A stretch of 64,000 nucleotides of DNA. Source: Isoetes taiwanensis (taxonomy: Eukaryota > Streptophyta > Lycopodiopsida > Isoetales > Isoetaceae). Shown here one piece after another: positions 1 through 12,700 of this stretch (position 1 is its first letter; each line of letters opens with the position of its first letter). The notes beneath the pieces are model-generated. The model ran no database searches, was not told the origin of the DNA, and saw only the letters and a list, made by a program, of their open reading frames with translations. The position numbers and the translations under genes are program-made. The stretch lies in the NCBI GenBank assembly GCA_021234155.1, contig JAJEKV010000050.1, forward strand, positions 7,275,199 to 7,339,198, given 5' to 3'.

Positions 1-3000
1 TATTCTTTGGAGGTACTAGATTTATACATGGTCAACAATTATTCTAGGAATGATTCCTTCTTAGCGAGGAGATCAATCTCACCAAGTGGTTTCACTACGT
101 TGGATGTCTGTTAACAATCGTGTATAATTATAGTTACTCCTATGCATTTCCTTCCCAATCTTGACGCCGCTTTAGCTCAATATTGAGGCGATCCTTTCAA
201 ATGAGAATATCCGAAATGCGTTCTAATCCCAATATGGATGTTACCGTCCATACATTTAACCTACTAGGCCCCATAGTCTTAGATCCCCGAGCTTGCTAAA
301 GCTCATCCACTGCTGTTCCGCTTGAAGTAGCAAGGTAACGTTCTTCCGAAGCCTGTCGATACTTCAGCCTCCTTTGACGGTGGCTCCTCTTTGATGTAGA
401 GGTTGACTTTGTTCGTTAGAAGCCTCTCATTGCTGGTGGCTTTGATGGCGAAGTTGATCACTTGAATCTTCCATGCCGCTTTTCAAAAGCCCCGGCGGTG
501 CCAAAAAAGGTCTTTCATCTTGAACTCTTTGTCTTGGCGTAAAAGGACGACTCAGATCCGATATTGCTTCTTCTCGACTCCATCGACGCCTCATCGCCAA
601 GTCCTCTTTGTCGTTATCGTGTTGCCCAAGAGTGTTGAGGGTGTTGATTGCTTCACCCCCTGCAAATTGCCCTCGACATCTCTTCCTTTGATCTGCTACA
701 CTATGGGAGGGAAGGAATAACGGGGAACTATACATGCAAAATATATAGCTTACATAATTACAATTACTACTAGAGCTATTAGATCCCCCTTGTGCCTCCC
801 TTCGAGTTGCACGCCTACTCCTTTACGATGTCATCTGTTTCCTCCTGCAATGATATTGATGATCTATATCCTCCTATTTGTATCGCCACTCATACCGAGG
901 TAACTTCGTTGATATACTTGGGCCCCTCCGATGTTTGTCGGCTATGGCACAACACGCTTTAGCATCACATTCTAACGAAAGGTGTGCTGGTCGCTGATGC
1001 TTCGACATTTCCAGTCTACTTCCTGATCCCTCGTTCTCCGGGCAAAGAATTGTTCCCCCCCTTCATGATACTTGAAGCTATTTGGAGGCGCCTCTTGAGG
1101 CCGTGGCGCTTCCTTTGGCTATACTCCTCGAGTTGTTCTCTCTCGCAGCTTGTTCTTTTGAATCGCCCATCCTTGGGTTCACCAAGTTGCATGCAAGTCC
1201 TCGCAAGTCATCGGCTCGCCTCGCCCTAGTTGCTTCTCCATCGAAGCTTCCAAACTTCCTTGTTTGATCCCCTCGATCACATGGCTTGACGTTGTCACGC
1301 TCCACGCTGCTTGAGGTACCTTCCCGGTTACTTTGATTGTGCTCGTCGGTTTTGATCCTCTTGTTGCCTCTAGGGAGCTCGTGGAAGAAGTCGGTTGCTA
1401 GCACTTCTCCAGCTTTTCGCCTCGACCTTTGTCCCTCTATGCATGTCGGTCTCTCGGCAAGTAAAGCATCATGGCTCTCCTCCCCTATGTTGTTCCGATG
1501 ATGGATCCTTATATCCGTGCAGCTTGACCCTTTGAGTTGACAAAGTACCGCCCTAGATATACTCTTGTCGTTGAATAGCCCGGCTATTATCTTGAACTCT
1601 CTTTTGCCGAAGGTGCTTCAGTTGCTATCCTTGTCGTTAAGGTGTCAATGCTTCTACCTTGGGCATTTGACGTGTCACATGCCGGAGATATGATCGGCTT
1701 CTTCTCTTCTACTTATCGGGTATGAGTACCGAAGCCATCACCTAGTTGTTGAAGGCATATCTCCTCGCCACAAAGGCCTTTCGTAAGTCGTCTCCATCTA
1801 ATACACGTGTCATAGCGCATCACCCTATATTACCACAAGGTGGAATTATGATCGTCGAGATGTTGCCTTCTTAGTTGGCTCGTTGATGTTGGGTCGTTCC
1901 TCCTTCTATTGTTGAGGCCAGTCGTGTCATAAGTTCATCAAGTGTCGCCGCTGCCACAAGAGGTAGTGTTGCATCCCGACGATGTCCCGTGCAAAATATG
2001 ATCTTGACATGACCGGTGTTGTCTCTTATTCTGTCATTGGGTGGACGAAATGTCTTCTACTTGAGGGCACTTCCGGAGTGTTTGGATTCAAGGTTTGCTT
2101 GGCCTCCTACGTTTCTCCCTCGTGACTTGCTCTTCCTTTTTTATCCCGGGCTATAGTTGTGCTTCCTTGCTTCCTCTTTTGGTAGTCGGTGAAGGAGCTT
2201 CCAGATCTAAGTGCTAAATCCGTAAAACATGACTCTAAACTCATGTTTCTCCACTATATATGTGGACATCCTAGATATACAATAGACATATACGCATTTT
2301 ACATTGGGATTTTAATTCATCCACTTTTCCAACACAACTACTTAAGATCTACTTAAATGTTTATACTCCTTTAGGGTTTCCCCTCCTCCTATCGCATTTG
2401 ATCCTTCGGTTTTCTTTGCATCTTCTTAGTTAGTTGACTCGGATTCCTTGAGATGCTTGCTACTATTGTTGAGCTTCATGTCTGATCCGGAAAGCTCGTC
2501 ACCCCGTTATGAAGAGTGTTCGCCGATGTGATCCCTTGAAAAGACGTTCCTCCTTAATGTGTATGTCCGGCCGTAAGGAATGCGGGTGACCGCCAACGCC
2601 CCTACATGCAAAGGTGTCGTTGCAAGGTTGCCGATGTCGCGGTGCCATTGATCGGTTGAGTAGGATCACCTTTGTCGCGGTCGGCGTTCTTGAATGTCTT
2701 CAAGCTCACGAGATCGTGGTCGGTGGCGTGCATTGTCATTCCTCCGTAGTTAAATTTCTGTCGCGCACTCGCTGCTTGGGCTTTGCTTCATTCCGGGTGC
2801 TTCTCCGCGGCCCGGAAGTGTGGTCATCTTCATTATGCCTACCATAGCTCCTTCTGGTCGCCTTTGCGTGATTTGTACTTTTGCGGCTAGGTCGCTCCTC
2901 CGCACTTGGGTCTTATCCATTCGAGTCTCGCACTCCTTTGGCGGACGTAGTAAAGTCGTCCTTCCTTTGGTTTCTAGATGTTTCGGGTCCGAATTCTTGT

Positions 3001-4484
3001 TCGAGCGGAATATTCTCCTCCTTGATCTTGCTCCTAATGCCGATAGAGGCCTTCAAGCCGAGATGTTCCTTCCCCTCGTATCGCGCTCCTCCCCTCATGG
3101 TCTCCTACTTTTGGAACCGATGAAAGTTCTCCCCGCTGGTGCAAGGGAGCCGGAAGCTCGTCCCGGTCATCCTTAGGTGCTTTGTGGTTGCCTAGCTTGG
3201 TTGCTCCTTTGTTGACGTTGCATGACATTCGGCTGAGCTGCTGGGCTGCAAGGTCGTGGTGGTCTTCCCTCCGGTTCCTATACACTCTGCGGTCGCCATG
3301 ACTTCTCGTCGCCGACGAAGATTATGCCTTATGGCCCTAGCTCGTGATGCTAACGCCGGCATCGATGTCTAACGCCTTCCCCGCACTTTTGTATTTTGTC
3401 GCCTTATGTTCTTCCATTTGAAACTCATGTACGCCGAAGTTGGTGAAGGCGCGAGATCCTCTTTTCGGTGTGAGCTCGTGGATGTGGTAACCCGGAGGTT
3501 GCCATCTAGAAGATTCTTGATGCCGCTGGTTACCAATATTCTTCCCATTTGATGAAGATTGATGATAGGCCTAAGGTGTCCTGTTCTACTCGCTTGTCGA
3601 TTGAGGTGTTTGTCGTTGTGCTTCCTTCTCTTGGGTCCGCCTTTTCGGGTCTCCTCTCCTTATCCTGCAGACATCGGCCGGGACCTTGATGTCTTCAAGA
3701 AGTTGCGCCTCTAGCTCTTCTCGTGGCTCGCCCCAGACCCGAAAGCAACGCCAGATATCCTAGAGTCTAAGGGTCTACCCCAAGGGCTCTCCTACAACAT
3801 TCTAGGCTCTATAAGCGAGCAAGATGGCTCCGGGCAAAGACATTCGAGACATATCTATAATCTAAGACGAGTCTACGGACATTAGGGCGTGTGGTATGGC
3901 ATGACATGAGGGTTGTTTGCAAAACCTCCATGATGTTTGAGGCATACTCTAAGGTCCTAGCAAAGTTGGTTTGGGGGAGTCCAGTCTCTACACATGGAGT
4001 GACTTGGGCAGCTCTAGACTCTAGCTCCTTTCTAGGTATCCTGGCAATAGGGAGTGTCAATGTGGCGGCTATATAAGTCAAACTCTATTAGAAGGACACA
4101 GAATTAGGTCAAGGTTTATGCTTTTGGCATGAGCAGAGTTGATGTACCAACAGTTGGACTTGGGTTGCTATGCTGAGGTCTAGACGACTATAACAAAGGG
4201 GTGTTCTTGGGCACTTCTATCTAGGAGTAAGGCATTAGCTTTGAGCCGAGAGCAATACTTACGAGGTACTAATGGGGTATGTTTCCATTTACGTATGTAA
4301 CCACAGTTTGGGAAAACAATTCAAGGGTTTGAGCAATTTTGGTCATTTTGAGATGGGGTTTGACATTTCTATCCCAATTTGAGGTCATAAATGGATTCTA
4401 GGCTGTCTAATGGTCCTATTGCAACAAATTTCAGGCGATTTGGAGCTCTGTAGCTCAAGTTATGGAGGTTCAAAGTTTGGAGGT

Positions 4485-4764
4485 TCATTACATTGCGCCC
4501 GGACCAATAATGAACTTTTCATTTTCTGTCCCGGGCGCGACGTGTGAGACATTGGCTCTAAATGGGTTAAACTTGTCCAATTTGGGTGATATAAGGGTCT
4601 AATCCTGCTTATCTCGGCCGAAAGTTAGGCAGAATGGACCCCTTTATTTGGTCGATTTGGAGCAGGTTTGGGCACTTTTGGGGCATGGTCTCAAACATGG
4701 TCTCACGCTGCGCCCGCACCGATAATGAACTTTTCATTTTCTGTCCTGGCGCGACGTGTGAGAC
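4485..4764. repeat. stem-loop repeat pair 1 (4485-4550 and 4701-4764)
   Basis: Two copies of a roughly 65-bp unit lie 214 bp apart. Each has a left arm containing tgcgcccg, a nearly identical loop (ataatgaacttttcatttt) and a right arm ending in gcgcgacgtgtgagac. In the copy at 4701 the left arm tctcacgctgcgccc pairs with the right arm to form a GC-rich stem of about 16 bp. In the first copy the left arm has drifted (tcattacattgcgccc). Related copies occur at 5494-5637. Confidence 0.7.
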
Positions 4765-5300
4765 ATTCTCTCAAATTGGCCTAGGATGTCTGTTTTGACT
4801 AAAACAAAAGCTAAAACTTACTAACTCAACTTAATTACGTAACTTTATACACTTATAATTTACTCTAAAACACTTCGTATTAAACAAATTTTATCATTTA
4901 CGAAATTAATAAGGCTCTCCTTTGATATGACTGCTAAGTGCATATCTTTCTTCATTAGAGTTACTCCCTTGGCATGTATCTTGTGTGCAGCTGTTGAGTC
5001 TTCAAAATGTTGGACCAGCTTCTCGCTCCTTTCTTGACCCTTGGCCTCCCTCTCTCGTTACGCCCTCTCCTCTTCTTGTTTCCTTCAGCCTCCTTTGGCC
5101 TCGGGTTGTTTCGCCTTTGTCGAGGAAGTCGAAATGGTCTGCTTTGTGCGCGCATCATGTCGATCGAGTCTTGGTGTCTATCGAGATGTTTGTCTCTATC
5201 TAGCTTAAGAGTCTTGGTTCTAAGTCTAAGGCTTAGCCATTAATATTATCTAACATTATTAAAGCTTAAATCTAATTAAGAATTATAATTCAAACACAAA

Positions 5301-5365
5301 CGATGCCCGCCCTCAGTGGTTGGCACGGGGGGGTTTGGGGGGGTTCAATTCCCGCTACTGTGGGA
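5301..5365 (+). other. tRNA-like or SINE-head-like fragment
   Basis: The stretch holds a D-arm-like string (ctcagtggttggcac, about 5312-5326) and a good match to the RNA polymerase III box B consensus (ggttcaattcc, 5342-5352). The two boxes start only about 30 bp apart, too close for a complete tRNA, and G runs replace the anticodon arm. It may be a tRNA-derived SINE head or a chance resemblance. Confidence 0.2.
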
Positions 5366-5493
5366 ATTATTTTAAGATGAGGTTCAAATAGATTGGAAAG
5401 CTAGACTAATATAGCTAATTCCTAGGCTAAAATTCGAATTACTAAGTTACTTTTCTGAAATTCATAACTTTCTAACATGTTCTAGAAGCAACG

Positions 5494-5637
5494 TCTCACA
5501 CGTTGCGCCCAGACTGAAAATAAGATCTTCAATATTTGTCCTGGCGCGACGCGTGAGACCATCCTACTTGGCTCACTAAGCGCCCAGACTGAAAATGAGA
5601 TCTTCAATATCCATCTGGGCGCCACGCCAAGTGAGAC
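5494..5637. repeat. stem-loop repeat pair 2 (5494-5559 and 5567-5637)
   Basis: Two adjacent copies of the same stem-loop family found at 4485-4764. In the first, tctcacacgttgcgcccag pairs with ctggcgcgacgcgtgaga. In the second, ggctcactaagcgcccag faces tctgggcgccacgccaagtg. The loop is shared between the two (actgaaaa, then gatcttcaatat) but differs from the loop of the upstream pair, while the stems are preserved. Confidence 0.7.
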
Positions 5638-5816
5638 CATCCTACTTGGCTCACTAATTTTTGTCTTTTTATGTTCTCATTCACTTTAACTGTTACTAGC
5701 TTAGCATATACTACAAAAATGAGAAAAAATTTTCCCACTTTTTGAGGTTTGAGAATCCTATCAAGTTAGTACTCATTGGGAGCATGGTCAGTGCTTTGCT
5801 CTTGGTCTCCAAGAAC

Positions 5817-5830
5817 ATTGCTCGATACCA
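5817..5830 (-). other. primer-binding-site-like sequence
   Basis: On the minus strand this reads tggtatcgagcaat. It differs by one missing base from the common plant retrotransposon primer-binding site complementary to initiator methionine tRNA (tggtatcagagc). It sits a few bases from a possible LTR end. No second LTR was found, so this remains tentative. Confidence 0.35.
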
Positions 5831-5833
5831 CCG

Positions 5834-7575
5834 TGACGTCCCCTACTCGCATACCGGTGCACTCACCGATATACAAACAGAGTTCATCCCCCATACCAGC
5901 TCCATGCTAATACGGGGCCCTCCACGTATCAACGCAACCTCGAAGAGTTCCATTGGGAAGAATGAAGGGTCCTTTACCCCTCGTCTCCCTCGGCCTACCT
6001 AGTCAGCGGAAGCGTAAACATACATGTCAGTAGTACATACATCAACATCATATAACCATCAATGGAAGGATGGTTCTCCTCATATCTGCATAGACAAAGA
6101 TCAAACATCACATAGGGAATCCTACCCAAGGCTCGGATACACGGGGATGGACCGACAAGCTTGGGTCTCCGAGTTCATTGCGCATGTAATTCATGGCAAT
6201 GGATTTGGCTGGCATAAGAACATGGCATTGGGTTGTCCACTCCATCCGCCCCTCGTGCACACACTGCGGAGTAGGTTGAAAAGTGTTGGGACCCCGACCA
6301 GCCCTCACGGATGCATAGCCGAGGGGCTATTCCCCGGGTTATATCTCCCCGTCCGATGGGGCGGTAGGGATCACTCCCTCGAGATCTACATGCTGACTCA
6401 AGGTGACTAGAGGGCCACCGCCCTTATTCGACCCGAACCCACCGGAAAGTCATAAACACCACTTCACGGTGTCGAGCCCATGCCTTGCCCTTTCGACTGG
6501 CAAGCCATTGGACCTAGTCACAATGATCCCCTGTAGACCTTACACACTAGAGGGATCGCTCAAGAGTTAGAACACCTAACCTCCTTCTCAGCAAGTCACG
6601 CCCCTTCACCCACAACCGTGTGTGGTTCTTGTACACAGCCGAATCTATAGTGTGTGCTAGAGAGGCTAATCTAGGAGCATCTGCTACCAAGCTTTAGGTC
6701 TCTATCCCCTTCCCACCAATACAAGGAGTTCATAGAGATACATCATCCATATACATCACAGAAGAACTAAAGAACAAGATCTAATCTATATCATAGAGTT
6801 AGGTTCTTTAGTTAGAGTCTGGTATCTAGAGATCTAGAGAGCTGCTATGGGCAATTTAATAGGCTAAACCTACTGATTCTATGTCTAGAAGATGGTTTAG
6901 GCTATTAAATTAACTAAATACCTGATCCTTGGGTTGCTTCTCCTGACCTGAGGCCAACCATCCTGCTGAACTGCTCGAATCAAGGGAAACTAATGGTGCC
7001 ATTCTCTCAGACAGAGTCTGGGAGGCGGTTTTGACTCCTGGAGCAGCCAAAACAGAGCTCTAAAACCCTAGGAACGAAAATGGGCAAGTTAGGGTTCTCC
7101 TACTTAAATAGGCAAGGGGTTAGGCTAGGGTTTCCAATTATCCCCTTTAGGCATGTGGGATAATTGGGAATGGGCCCACTTGCCTTTAATAGCTAGGTGG
7201 CCAAATGTGCCCATATGGAAATGTGTGCACCCAAATGTGCCCACATGGAAATGTGTGCACCTAAATGTGCCCACATGGAAATGTGTGCACCTTAATAAAT
7301 GTGCATGTGCACATTAATAAGAAATGCACATACCTAGCAAGTTGCCCCCTAGGGGCTACTAGCCTGGCTACACGTCGGCGTACACGTCAGTCGGGGTGGC
7401 GTGTACGCGTGATGAGGCGCGATAAAGATAATCGCCCCGGGACCGATATCGCGGCCGGAACGCCACGTAAAACCAAGGTTCTCAATTGTATCTCCAATAC
7501 CAACTCTAAGCCTCGTGTGGACGATAAATCATCGTGCTCCGGATCCAATTAAGTTAATGTGAGAGGCTACATTCT
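5834..7575 (-). mobile_element. putative LTR of the minus-strand element
   Basis: This is a non-coding stretch of about 1.7 kb beside the primer-binding-site-like sequence. On the minus strand it contains a TATA-like ctatttaag at 7103-7111, followed downstream by repeated aaccctaa and agggtttt strings typical of plant LTR leaders. Three 30-bp tandem repeats lie upstream of that promoter. The right boundary is a guess: the base composition changes near 7560-7580. Open frames at 5742-6410 show no family resemblance and are treated as chance. Confidence 0.3.
7201..7290. repeat. three 30-bp tandem repeats
   Basis: Three head-to-tail copies of a 30-bp unit start at 7201, 7231 and 7261 and differ at one or two positions. 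Each contains aaatgtgccca and atggaaatgtgtgcac. A degraded fourth copy follows (aaatgtgcatgtgcac). Short direct repeats like this are common in LTR U3 regions, which fits the putative LTR here. Confidence 0.9.
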
Positions 7576-7579
7576 TTTA

Positions 7580-9940
7580 TTGCCACAGTGTCCACAGACA
7601 AGCATTTGTTAAATTGATGAAGACATTAAAACCAGTCACCCTTGATCTAAGAACCTCCAACCCAATGCTTAGTACTTCTTCTGATTGTTTTTCCTACTAG
7701 TGAATGCTTCTGGGGGTCGCTTGACAATAAGCTTAAACGGAACCCCCTTCATTATGTTTTCTTCAACTTCAGCTCAATTCCAGGGCCATACTGTAGAATG
7801 TCTTCATCACAGGCAATGCACTCAATGCAAAGAACAAGCAGTCACATCGACTCAGTTGGACTGGCCCTGTGGCTTGGCAAAACACCTTAGTGCACTTGCT
7901 GGATATTGCTGGCTAATCACAAGACCTGTAAATGTTTGTTGTATCACCAGTTAAAGAAAACAAATGTGTATGTGTATGTGTCTGAAGGGCAGATAGAAAA
8001 TTCAAAATATGAACAGAATGGAGGTCTAGAGGCAAATTGTTGCATTACAATAAGTTTGTCAAAAGAGACAGTTGCTTTTCTATATTGCCAATTTGTGCAT
8101 GAATTCCAATATCTATACTGCTTATTTCTTGTTAAGGTTTCATAATTCTTTTGTGTAGATCATAGTCCTTGTAGCTTAGGAGCTACTGCTAACTTGTGAA
8201 CCAGATTCGTTTGCAGTACCACACAATTTTATACCCCTATGGATACAAATAATTTTTTTCTTTGCAACCTGTCGTGGCATAAACAATTTATTCTATGATT
8301 CCAATGAGGTTAGATGGAAAGGTGTTATCCGATACTTATGGCCAATAAGTTAAAGGGATATAAGTTTAACTTTTCTTTAAATAAAAGTGGTACAGTTTTT
8401 CGTCGATGCTGATGTGGCCTAATAGATAAAATCTCATACCTTCAGCTAATCATTCACCAGTATCAAATCAAATGTCTAGCAAACGCTGGTAACTTACAAT
8501 ATTGTACATAAATGCCCACCAAAGGTTTTGCTTAATCTTGTCCCGTGTCATCTTGCTCAATTGTATTGCATCTACTACCTGTATTAAACATAAAAGCCAT
8601 GTTTGAAAGATGTACAAAGATGAAACTACGATAGGAAAGTGAAATCATCAGGTTTTCCTTGTCATAAGCCTCCTTGCTACAAAGTAGGTCAGGGCGGTTT
8701 TTCATGCTTGGTGAATATCGTATGTATAATCCGGAAAAGTGCCCGATTCTAGTTGTTTAAGATGTTCATTGCAACAAATGCCAAAACTGAAAATAATTTA
8801 AGTGAGTTAATCTTAAAGGCATCTTTTCATCATTTTCTGGATCATACCTTAATGTAAAATGGTGATCAAATAAAAATGCCTAACTTCTGCTTCTATTCCT
8901 TCTCGACATCTTTTTTTCGCACCTCCGGGGCATGCACAATGAGTCATATTGCTAAACCTGGTAAAATTATGCCCAGAAAAAGTAATGTGGCTAGCCCCCT
9001 AGCCAAAAAGAAATGTTTGTCGGAATGGAATATGACCGACAATCAAAAGAATGATGCCAAGCAATCATTTGAATATCTTTGCCCCATCACCATATTCCCC
9101 ACAAATCCCATGTCATCATTTATGGCTTATCATACATTTTGTCACTCTCTTTGAGTCATCATGATGGCCCGGACCATAATCATTTTAGCTGAAGATTAAA
9201 AGCAAGCCATCTTGTGAATTTGAAGAAAATACTTAGTCAACAAATTGGTCAATAAATAAAGCGGGCTCCGGTGATCTTCAGTGAAAGTGGGGCCACATTT
9301 CACCTCACACACATGAGGATAACGCGCTTTGCCGCATGCATGAAAGATGGAAATAGCTGCCAATAACATTTGTGGAAGCCTCTCATGCTGTCTTAGTCAC
9401 TCCCGCTCTGGGTAATAATGTGATAAAAGTGCTTGTAGTCTGAAGTACATAAACAATCTATACAATGCATAAGGCACTCAACCAACGAAGAGCTTCTTCG
9501 TCCATCTCTATGAGTCCATGCAACATATAAACCATGTAATTTGTACCTGGTATATTTTATCTCTCATCGGGACAACCGATGCTACATCACTGCAGTTAAG
9601 AACACCACCGCCATGGCAATACCAACATGTGCTTGTGCAAGTGCCGCAAAGATCATTTATACCATCACCAACCACTAGATACGCACACTAGATACACTTA
9701 CAGCCACAGAAGAAACATTGTGTTGAAGCGGAAGTGCAGACATTGGAAAGGGAACATGTTGAGGTGGGCGTACATAGACATCTCCACAATCCCAAGGGGA
9801 CCGGAGTCGCAGCGTCGCGAGACCAGCGTATGTGAGCGAGCTACCTCGGTATCTTCGTTACTAGGAACCCGAACTTGCGATTATAGGGGTTGCGGAGGCG
9901 TAAGATGATGCCCTTTCGATATGGATGCTTTTGCATTTTT
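7580..9940. other. no recognisable gene
   Basis: AT-rich intergenic or intron-like sequence with scattered stops in all frames. Short open frames, for example near 7685-7954 and 8876-9154, show no motif or codon pattern that would support a protein. A slightly GC-richer patch at 9700-9940 leads into the LINE remnant that follows. Confidence 0.5.
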
Positions 9941-9949
9941 TACCGATGT

Positions 9950-10460
9950 CATGCATGTGAAGGCTGGTGGAGTTGTCTCCGCCGCTAGGTGGGAGCGGCA
10001 AGACCCGATCGCCCTCGCCATCTTTTGGTTCGGTTTCAAGACACTCTTAGCCGCTTACATATTCTTCAAAGATGGAAACCATCTCAGAGCTTACTAGTTT
10101 CTCAAGATGTGAGGACCTCTCCCTCTTCAATTGTGTAACCGTAAGGAGGAGCTCTGCAAGGTGAGGGCAGCCCGCCTGCAAAAGAAATGGGCAGTGTACA
10201 GGGGAGGCGCAGCAATTATTCTAGATCAATGGCCTTCCAATCCTTGGACTGGCTATGTCTAGATAATTTTAGAAGCATAAATTTACCACTAGCATTAGCA
10301 TTATCTTATCTTCCTTTTAATGTTTGGCTATTGTGTTTGGTGATGGGGCCTAGTCCCCAGGTTTTAGATGGGCTGTTGCCCTTGCATGTGCCGTCCCATA
10401 ACCCGTTGGGTTCCCGTGGACGTAAAAATTCATCTTATCTTATCTTATCTTATTCTTTAT
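9950..10460 (+). mobile_element. 3' end of a decayed LINE
   Basis: Around 10140-10265 the plus strand encodes a Lys/Arg-rich tail followed by WAVYRGG and DQWPSNPWTGYV and a stop. It reads like the end of a LINE ORF2, although stops occur upstream. About 170 bp of 3' untranslated sequence follows, ending cccgtggacgtaaaaatt and then a (TCTTA)n tail at 10432-10453. The same ending followed by a pentamer tail occurs at 28455-28489 and, inverted, at 16816-16860, so all three look like one LINE group. The 5' limit is not resolved. Confidence 0.5.
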
Positions 10461-10465
10461 CTTCA

Positions 10466-11540
10466 GCTGTTTTATAATCTCAGCTTTCTCAGCGGGCTTT
10501 GTGTTTGCATACACCTAGCATAAACTTATTTTCTAAACAATTACAAACTATTGTCGCTACAGGAATATTTATGTACAAACAGAGAATGCTATCAAATACA
10601 TTAAACTCCAATGCAATGCAGGGGGAACGCACCTCTAGTTCTTGTCCCAAATTCTCGGTAACTTTTTCCATATTTCAAGATGAACTTCATAGCCACTTCC
10701 GGTCTAAGAAGAAAAATCAACTCCTAAACTCCTAGATCACCACGTAAAGCAACACATGTACAAAATACCTGTCCAATATATTTTCATCTTCCTTTATAAA
10801 CCTTGTCAAAGGATCCCTCTCAATGACATGGTAGTTTTCTATCCCCATGAGATATAAGGACATCAAGTATAAGGTTGGGTTCATTTCTAGACCCCTTCGT
10901 CTTAGGGAGCTTTGCTTTGTTCCTTGCAATAAATGTGCACAGGGTGACCAAATTAACAAGGAAAGGAGGAAGAGGATAAAGAAAGAATAGAGAACAAGGT
11001 GTAATACAATAGCCCAAGCAAAGAGAAATCGTGATCCGCTTATGCAATGCAATCGTTAAATGCCCAGTTAGACAACACCGTTAAAGGCCTACAATTCGAT
11101 TTCCTCTCATTATGTATCCTCCGCCATATTTGAGCGGATACAACATCAAAGCCCATCATTTGGAGCTCACCAACTATGCTCTTATCGAGAACTCGGCATG
11201 CTCGCCATGAAAGATCGACATCATAGCCTTATTTCTAGACTGTTCCTGCTGCCAGCAGCTCTGTAGTATGCCGAAAACCCTAAATCTGGATTCCGTACCA
11301 AAGATCCGCGAGAAATAAGGAATGCAAGATTGGAGATTCATCTGTCTTCCCACTCCCAGTTAGCCGGTTCAAGCGTCCCTGACCCACAATGCAGGTGACC
11401 GAGCATTTACAGGAAGAATAGGTTTTTGGTCACGGGGATATTCTAGCATATACCTAGAATATGCCAAAACCCACATAAACAAGGGTTTGCCCCCCTAGGG
11501 GCAACCCAAAAAGGTTAGGCAATGAGCACTCAGAAGGAAA
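10466..11540. other. no recognisable gene
   Basis: AT-rich sequence with short open frames only. The frames near 10732-11052 on the minus strand are rich in Leu, Phe and Ser as expected from T-rich non-coding DNA, and no domain is visible. Confidence 0.5.
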
Positions 11541-12700
11541 AACAATCTAATCTACAAAAATAACCTCCATGCGGGAGATCATGCCTAATGCCTATAACTT
11601 GGATATGTCCAATTTAGAAAAAACAAGGGATAAGAGAAATAACGGGGCACATATTGGTGTTAATGCAGCTGTAACACTGACAAGAAGCATACCACATAAG
11701 AAAAAACATAAATGGACTACATACAGCAAATATTAGTGCATCATGAACCAACATATCACATTCGTATAAGAAAAACTGATGCAACATAAAATATGAAATA
11801 TATATATGCTTGATATAATACGCTTGCCAAACCATGAGAATGCTCATACATAACCCCATGTCAGACATCATGCCCAATATGCATAACTTGAATATGTATA
11901 TATCTACTATAGGTTATAGTTTTCATGATAAATCACGCAATTTTGGAGTTCTAAAAAAAAAAAACCTTGTCAAAACTCGAAATGTAGGAAGTTAGAATAC
12001 CAAACTATATAAAACTAGGGAAGAACGAGCCCAATATCAATGCTGCTAAACATATGAAAAAAAGTTAGTTCAAGCCACTTTGGTAGAAAAACAGACTAAA
12101 CTACGAAAATAACCTCCAGATATCATGCCCAAAGCCTATAACATAGGATCCGTGCAAGTCTACCACAAGGTAACATTTCCATGAGAAAAACAAGCGATAA
12201 AAGAATTGAGAGGCACATTGTGTTCAAGAAAAACATGCAAAATGTAGATGGGCTATCTATAACACATATCAATGCATCATGAATCAAACATACCACACTC
12301 ATATAACAAATATTGATGCAACATGAAACATGAAATAGAAAGAGGTCATCCATGCCATAATATACATGCTCGAAATAATATGCCTGATAAACCATAAAGA
12401 ATGCTCATGTATAACCCCATGCTCGACATCATGCCTAACATGTATAACCTAGATATGTACATGTCTACCGTAAGTTATAGTTTCCATGAGAAAACAAGCA
12501 ATTTAAAGTTTTATAAAAAACATGCATCATGCCAAAACTTGTAAAATAGAAAATTAAAATACCAAACCATATATAACTAGGAAAAAACGAGACTAACATC
12601 ACCGCAACTAGATGAAAAAGGTTAGTTCCAACAATGAACACTGGCGGAAAAACAAATTAACCGAAGAAAATAACATGAACATGAACCACGTAATACGAGA
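11541..12700. repeat. diverged tandem repeat, unit about 550 bp
   Basis: Two full copies (about 11541-12086 and 12087-12647) and the start of a third share an ordered set of strings: aaaataacctcca, catgcc followed by cctataac, gtgcatcatgaa or atgcatcatgaa, gaatgctcat followed by ataaccccatg, and catcatgcc. The copies are separated by many substitutions and small indels. Open frames on the minus strand at 11614-11877 and 12123-12395 are the same repeat read twice and are not genes. Confidence 0.75.

Larger units (their letters stand above)
1..5816 (-). mobile_element. decayed internal region of a probable LTR retrotransposon
   Basis: The first 4 kb is richer in G+C than the rest of the window and has no long open frame. 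On the minus strand, short stop-interrupted frames between about 2800 and 3800 are rich in Arg, Lys and Gln, as in an old gag-like or nucleic-acid-binding region, but no named domain is recognisable. On the minus strand the block follows a primer-binding-site-like sequence (5817-5830) and an LTR-like stretch (5834-7575), so the simplest reading is the leader plus decayed coding part of a minus-strand LTR element. A CACTA element or another old repeat is possible. A TATA-like string at 4069-4078 on the plus strand has no supporting gene. Confidence 0.3.

Noticed and set aside
4069-4078. TATA-like ctatataag on the plus strand
   Set aside because: No gene or LTR in that orientation follows; stem-loop repeats and stops do.
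6024-6410. 128-codon plus-strand frame
   Set aside because: It lies in the putative LTR, has no motif and overlaps an antisense frame of similar quality.
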